From the NCBI GenBank assembly GCA_000697665.1, contig KL197730.1:448651-512650 (forward strand): a stretch of DNA of 64,000 nt. Direction: 5' to 3'. Below, in pieces: positions 59,352 to 64,000 of this stretch; the first letter of the stretch is position 1; every line of letters begins with the position of its first letter. The notes under the pieces were generated by a model. The model searched no databases and had not been told where the DNA came from. It saw nothing but the letters and a program-made list of their open reading frames with translations. The stretch comes from Jaapia argillacea MUCL 33604 (taxonomy: Eukaryota > Basidiomycota > Agaricomycetes > Jaapiales > Jaapiaceae). The position numbers and the translations under genes were made by a program.

Positions 59352-61161
59352 GTGGTGTTCTTGTTGATGCCGAGATCCATCCTGATCTTGAGTATGCCAA
59401 CCCGTTGGATAGGTTCAATCACCGACGCACTGAAACCAAAATATGTTCCCGACGCCGCATATGACAGCCACGGCGGTTCCTTCTGTCTGAAGGACACCCG
59501 CGAGGATGTTATCGAGAAGGTTTTGGATTGGGCAGCCGCGTCGGACAATGGTCCCCGCGTTTTCTGGCTGCATGGTCTGGCTGGTTTGGGAAAGTTGACT
59601 GTCGCCCGCACAGTTGCTGACAGGCTCGAGAAGGCGGATGGTCTTGGACCCAAGCTGGCTGCCACATTCTTCTTTTCACGAGATTCCACAAACTGTTCCA
59701 ACATCGGCAGGTTCTTCCCTACCATTGCTCAACAACTCGCTACATCACATACCTTCATTTGTGAAGATATGGACAATATCCTCAAGAAGGACCCGTACAT
59801 CCTGGATAAAGATCCTCAGCGCCAGTTCAAGACTCTAATCCTTGATACGATCCGCAGTTACGCAGGATCACTTCCCACTCCCATTGTTGTTGTTGACGCC
59901 CTCGATGAATGCGAACACCAAGATGCTGATCAACTCATTGAGCTCCTTCTTGAAGCCTTCAATGATTGTCACCTTCCAACTGCCGACAAATGCTCACCAA
60001 TTTGCAACCATCATCTTCCCATTTGCTTTTTCGTCACGAGTCGAACTGACACTTACGAGCCCTTTTGCCACTCGGACACATCAATCCGACCCCTCAATCT
60101 ATGGGAACATTCTGCTAACACTGCTATTTGCAAATTCTTTGTGACGGAGCTCACGAACATACGGAAGAAGAAGCAGTCCATGATAGCTGTGAAGGATGCT
60201 TGGCCATCACAGCTTCAGCTTGACTCACTTGTTGAGAAAGCAGCAGGGTTGTTTATATATGCCTCCACTCTTGTCAAGTTTGTTGAGGGGAAAGGAGGGC
60301 ATCCTGACAAGAAGCTGGAGGAGGCTATGGAACATCATACTGGCCTTGATGGCCTCTATTGTCAAGTTTTGTCTGATGCAGCATGTAGTGCCAAACCTCA
60401 TCTGAAAGCTCTCTTCTGGCACATCATTGAGGCTTTGCTATTCCTCCGTGATCCGTGAGGGGTTGGTGACCTTGCATGTTTACTTCGGGTCAAACCTGAA
60501 GACATTCATGCTGCATTGGAGGGTTGCGGGTCAATTATCATGGTCCCCGATGATATGTAAGATGATCATCTCCTTCTACACTGTAGTGCTGACCTGCTGT
60601 TGCTAGCAGTGGAACCACAGGATTCCAACCAGTTATCCAGCTCCTTCATGCCTCTCTGGCCGACTTTTTTATGGAGAAATCCTATTCTGATGGTTACTCT
60701 GTGGATGCTAGAGAGGGCCACATCCATATCCTGAATGATTGCATTCAAATCATATCTGGAAATTTCTCCAATTGCTCCATTGATGATAACTCCACTGATA
60801 GTGATGACCGTCTTTCCAGTTGTGATATTACACAGGCATTGTCTTATGCCTGCACAAACTGGTGCCACCATTTTTGCAGTATCTTCTATTTGAAAACACC
60901 ACTTTTAGAGTTGGATGAAAATCTTCATAATAATTTCCCCCTATTTCTGTCAAACATCAATGACAAGTGGTTTGATGTGTGGGTAAAGAAATGTGGGCTG
61001 TATATTCCAGATGAGGATATTTTGTGTGGTGTTAGATTGATGAAGGTGAGTCAGCTGTGTTACAATCTTAAAGTTCTATATCTTATATGAATGTATATGT
61101 GTAGAGTCACTTTATGAAGGAATACCATATTGCTCTGTGGGGTCTTTTGAAATTATTTAAG
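59352..61161 (+). pseudogene. NACHT-type STAND NTPase, interrupted by TGA; 5' part unclear
   Basis: NACHT NTPases are signalling ATPase/GTPase switches; fungal ones act in non-self recognition and cell death. The clear part is join(59352..60556,60610..61045,61105..61161) in consistent phase; the true start lies upstream and was not found. Before the domain come KPKYVPDAAYDSHGG and TREDVIEKVLDWA. The P-loop is WLHGLAGLGKLTVA, where Leu replaces the usual Ser/Thr after the Lys. Walker B is PIVVVDALDECEH, and a sensor-like FFVTSRTD follows. A TGA at 60456-60458 interrupts LFLRDP-GVGDLACLL, yet the frame resumes with HASLADFFMEK and EYHIALWGLLKLFK. The last exon ends in phase 0 at 61161 and leads directly into the intron-like array. 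It may be a pseudogene, or have a sequencing error or readthrough. Confidence 0.7.
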
Positions 61162-64000
61162 GTGACTGGTTTTCATAAAACATGAAATGAAATTGAACAG
61201 TATGGTACTGTTTTTAGAAAGTAAGGTAGCCTGATGGTTCTGAAGCTGTTCTGTTGACTTTTATGTGGGGTGTATTACCACTAGAAAGTGGGTGCAGTTT
61301 GAAGTGATAAATAACTATACTGATCTAGAATAATCTGATTTCTTTAGGAGGTGAGTATTCAGTATTGGGGTGATCTATCCTTCTTCTTATTAGCTAATGA
61401 CTTCATTTGTTAGAAAGTATGTAACAGCTACTATACTGTCTGGTAGAGCACTAAGCTCATCTGGCCATGACTGTTTGCTTAACTTAGAAGGTGAAATGAT
61501 GCTTCTGCAGTAGTAAATTCTCCAGCTAATGTGGCATGACCTATTTCTCATCTTAGATTGTGAGTGGATACTGCTGCTGCTGGGGATTCTCAGGCTGACC
61601 TGCCATGGCTTGGTTCTTAACATAGCTTGTTAGTGGATACTTCTGCTGCTACTGATCCCTAAGCTGATCTGGCTGTGGCTGGTTTCTAAACTCAGCAAGT
61701 GAGTGGATGGTCCTGCTGCTGCAGATCCTTGAGTGGATCTGGCCATGACTTCTTTCTTAACTCAGGAAGTGAGTGGATGCTCCTGCTGCTACAGATCCTT
61801 GCACTGATCTGGCCATGGCTTGCTTCTCAACTTAGAAAGTGAGTGGATGGTCTTGCTCCTACAGATCCTCAAGCTGATCTGGCCATGGCTTGTTTCTCAA
61901 TATAGCATGTGAGTGGATGCTTCTGCTACTGCAGATCCTCATGCTGATCTAGCCATGACTTGTTTCGCAACTCAGGTTGTGAGTGGATGCTCCTGCTCCT
62001 GCTGCTGCAAACTCTCAAGCTGATCTGGCCATGGCTTGTGTTGTAACTTAGGTTGTGTGTGAATGCTCCTGTTCCAGGAGATTCTCAAGCTGATCTGGCC
62101 ATGACTTGCTTCTCAACTCAGATTGTAAGTGAATGGTTCTGCTGATGCAGATCCTCGAGCTGAGATCACTATGGCTTATTGCTCAACTTAGGAAGTGAGT
62201 CAACACTCCTACTGCTACAGGTCCCTACACTGATCTAGCCATGGCTTGTTTCTCAACTCAGCAAGTGAGTGGATGCTCATGCTGCTGCAGATCATCAAGC
62301 TGATCTGGCTATGACTTGTTTCTCAACTCAGACAGTGAGTACCTGCTCCTGCTGCTATAGAGCCTCAAGCTGATCTAGCCATATCTTATTGCTCAACTCA
62401 GCTTGTGAGTGGATGCCTCTGCTGCTGCAGATCCTCAAGCTGATCTGGCCATGGCTTAATTCTCAACTCAGGATGTGAGTAGATGCTCCTGCTACTGCAG
62501 ATCCTCAAGCTGACCTGGCCATGACTTGTTTCTCAACTCAGCAAGTAAGTTCATGGTCCTGCTACTGCAGATCCTCAAGCTGATCTGGCCATGGCTTCTT
62601 TTCAACTGAGATTGTGAGTGGATGCTTCTGCTACTGTAGATCCTTGAGCTGATCTAGACATGCCTTGTTTCTCAACTCAGGCTGTGAGTGGATGTTTCTG
62701 CTATGAATCCTCAAGCTGAGCTCGCCATGGTGTGGATCTCATCTCAGGCTGTGGGTGGATGGTCCTGCTGCTGCAAATCATCAAGCTGATCTTGCCATGG
62801 CTTGCTTCTCAACTCAGGCTGTGGGTGGATGCTTCTGCTGCTGTAGATCCTCAAGCTGATCTGGCCATGGGTTGTTTCTCATCACAGCATGTGAGTGAAT
62901 GCTCCTGCTACTGCAGATTCTCAAGCTAATCTGGCTATGGCTTCTTTCTCAACCTAGGAAGTGAGTGGATGCTCCTGCTACTGCAGATCCTCAAGCTCAT
63001 CTGGCCATGGCTTGTCTTTCAACTCAGGAGGTGAGTGGATGGTTCTGCTGCTACAGATCCTCAAGTTCATCTGGCCTTGGATTGTTTCTCAACTCAGGAG
63101 GTGAGTTGATGGTCCTGCTGCTGTAGATTCTCCTGCTGATTTGGCCATGGCTTGTTTCTCAACTCAGCCTGTAAGTGGGATGGTCCTGCTGCTGCAGATC
63201 CCCAAGCTGATCTGGGCATGGTTTCTTCCTCAACTCAGGAAGTGAGTGCATGCTGCTGCTGTTGCTGATCTTTAAGCTGATCTGGCTGTGGCTTGTTTCT
63301 CTACTCAGGCTGTCAGTGAATGGTCCTGCTGCTGCAGATACTCAAGCTGATCTGGCCATGGCTTGTTTTTCAACTCAGAAAGTGAGTGGACAGTTCTGCT
63401 GCTGCAGATCCTCAGGCTAATCTGGCCATGGCATGTTTCCAAACTTAGCAAGTGAGTGGATGCTCCTACTCCTGCAGATCCTCAAGCTGATTTGGCCATG
63501 GCTTGTTTCTGAACACAGGCTGTGAGTGGACACTCCTGCTGCTGCAGATCTTAAGCTAATCTGACCATGACTTGTTTGTCACCTCAGGCTGTGGGTGGAT
63601 ACCTCTGTTGCTATCAATCCTAAAGCTCATCTGGCTATGTCTTTTTTCTCAACCCAGCTTGTAAGTCAATACTCCTGCTGCTGCACATCCTCAGACTGAT
63701 CTGGCTATGACTTGGTTCTTAACTCAGTGTGTGAGTTGATGCTCCTGCTGCTGCCGATCCCTAAGCTGATCTGGCCATGGCTTGTTTCTCAAATTAGCTT
63801 GTGAGTGGATGCTCCTGTGGCTGTAAATCCTTAAGCTGATCTGGCTATGGCTTGTTGCTCAACTTAGGATGTGAGTCAATGCTGCTGCTACTGCAGATAC
63901 TTAAGCTGATCCAGCCATGGCTTGTATCTCAACTCAGGAAGTGAGTGGATGGTCCTGCTGCTGCAGATCCTCAAGCTGATCTGGCCATGGCTTGTTTCTC
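61162..64000 (+). repeat. Tandem array of intron-like units separated by single triplets
   Basis: From 61629 on, units repeat mostly every 70 bp (range 67-76) to the window edge. The consensus begins gtgagtggatgctcctgctg, has a CTGAT branch-like site about 30 nt before its end, and ends tttctcaactcag. Each unit is followed by exactly three nucleotides and then by the next GT. Triplets start at 61218, 61285, 61348, 61414, 61488, 61557, 61626, 61696, 61766, 61836, 61906, 61976, 62052, 62122, 62192 and so on to 63938: forty in all. All 40 donors keep GT (38 fit GTNNGT); all 40 acceptors keep AG (39 are YAG). None of the triplets is a stop. The first five units are strongly diverged in sequence but keep the layout. 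Since 70 is not a multiple of 3, direct translation of the array has no stable frame. I read it as introns with 3-nt exons; a plain minisatellite is the alternative. Confidence 0.85.

Noticed and set aside
60420-60510. An intron from gtgatccg that would remove the TGA in the NACHT gene
   Set aside because: It would also delete the conserved GVGDLACLL region and uses a poor donor; a nonsense change is simpler.
62732-62929. A 65-codon frame inside the 70-bp array
   Set aside because: The unit length is not a multiple of three, so the frame drifts between units; the protein would not be repetitive and has no support.
61629-64000. CRISPR-like regular spacing of repeats
   Set aside because: The repeat is about 67 bp with only 3-bp variable parts, the host is a fungus and there are no cas genes; the layout fits introns or a minisatellite.

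Overview
The window is nuclear DNA of a mushroom-type basidiomycete (Agaricomycetes). Genes are dense and heavily split by 45-70 nt GT-AG introns. The gene content fits: a FunK1-type kinase, a copper-fist regulator with several Cys clusters, F-box proteins of the agaric type, a NACHT NTPase and a transposase-like family that I know from agaricomycete genomes. No RNA gene was recognised. Exon boundaries were worked out by hand from splice sites, reading phase and recalled family patterns; each join given below sums to a whole number of codons.

Layout. 1-14 kb: the 3' end of an unknown gene, UDP-glucose 6-dehydrogenase, an F-box-like protein, an EST1/SMG7-like protein, a stand-alone adenylate-forming enzyme and (minus strand) serine palmitoyltransferase subunit LCB2. 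14-23 kb: a gene-poor stretch with a 964-base assembly gap, then a large transposase-like pseudogene (minus) that carries three in-frame TGA codons. 24.6-37 kb: an F-box protein, then two Delta12-type fatty-acid desaturases on opposite strands around an ABHD1/3-type hydrolase, then mitochondrial HMG-CoA lyase; this is a lipid and acyl-CoA neighbourhood. 37-45 kb: housekeeping and regulatory genes, all minus strand (Hikeshi/OPI10, U3 snoRNP protein Rrp9, alanine aminotransferase, copper-fist factor). 47-58 kb: FunK1 kinase (minus), an AGC-like Ser/Thr kinase, a WRN-like 3'-5' exonuclease and the ribosome-associated J-protein zuotin.

59-64 kb is the most unusual part. A NACHT-type STAND NTPase coding region, with an in-frame TGA and an altered P-loop, runs without a break into a tandem array of about 70-bp units that continues past the window end. 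Each unit looks like a complete spliceosomal intron of about 67 nt: a GTGAGT-like donor, a CTGAT branch-like site, and a pyrimidine-rich end with TAG or CAG. Successive units are separated by exactly three nucleotides. Forty such triplets occur in phase 0 with the upstream exon, none is a stop, and they read as a Glu/Lys/Ala/Gln-rich peptide. The first five units share little sequence with the rest, yet keep the AG-NNN-GT layout. This candidate array of single-codon exons is the main discovery claim of this report; it needs transcript evidence.

Other points worth checking: a 6-nt microexon that encodes a metal-ligand His of HMG-CoA lyase, a copper-fist gene whose first coding exon is only the ATG, two in-frame Met codons in alanine aminotransferase that would give mitochondrial and cytosolic forms, and TATA boxes about 90-100 bp upstream of both desaturase start codons.
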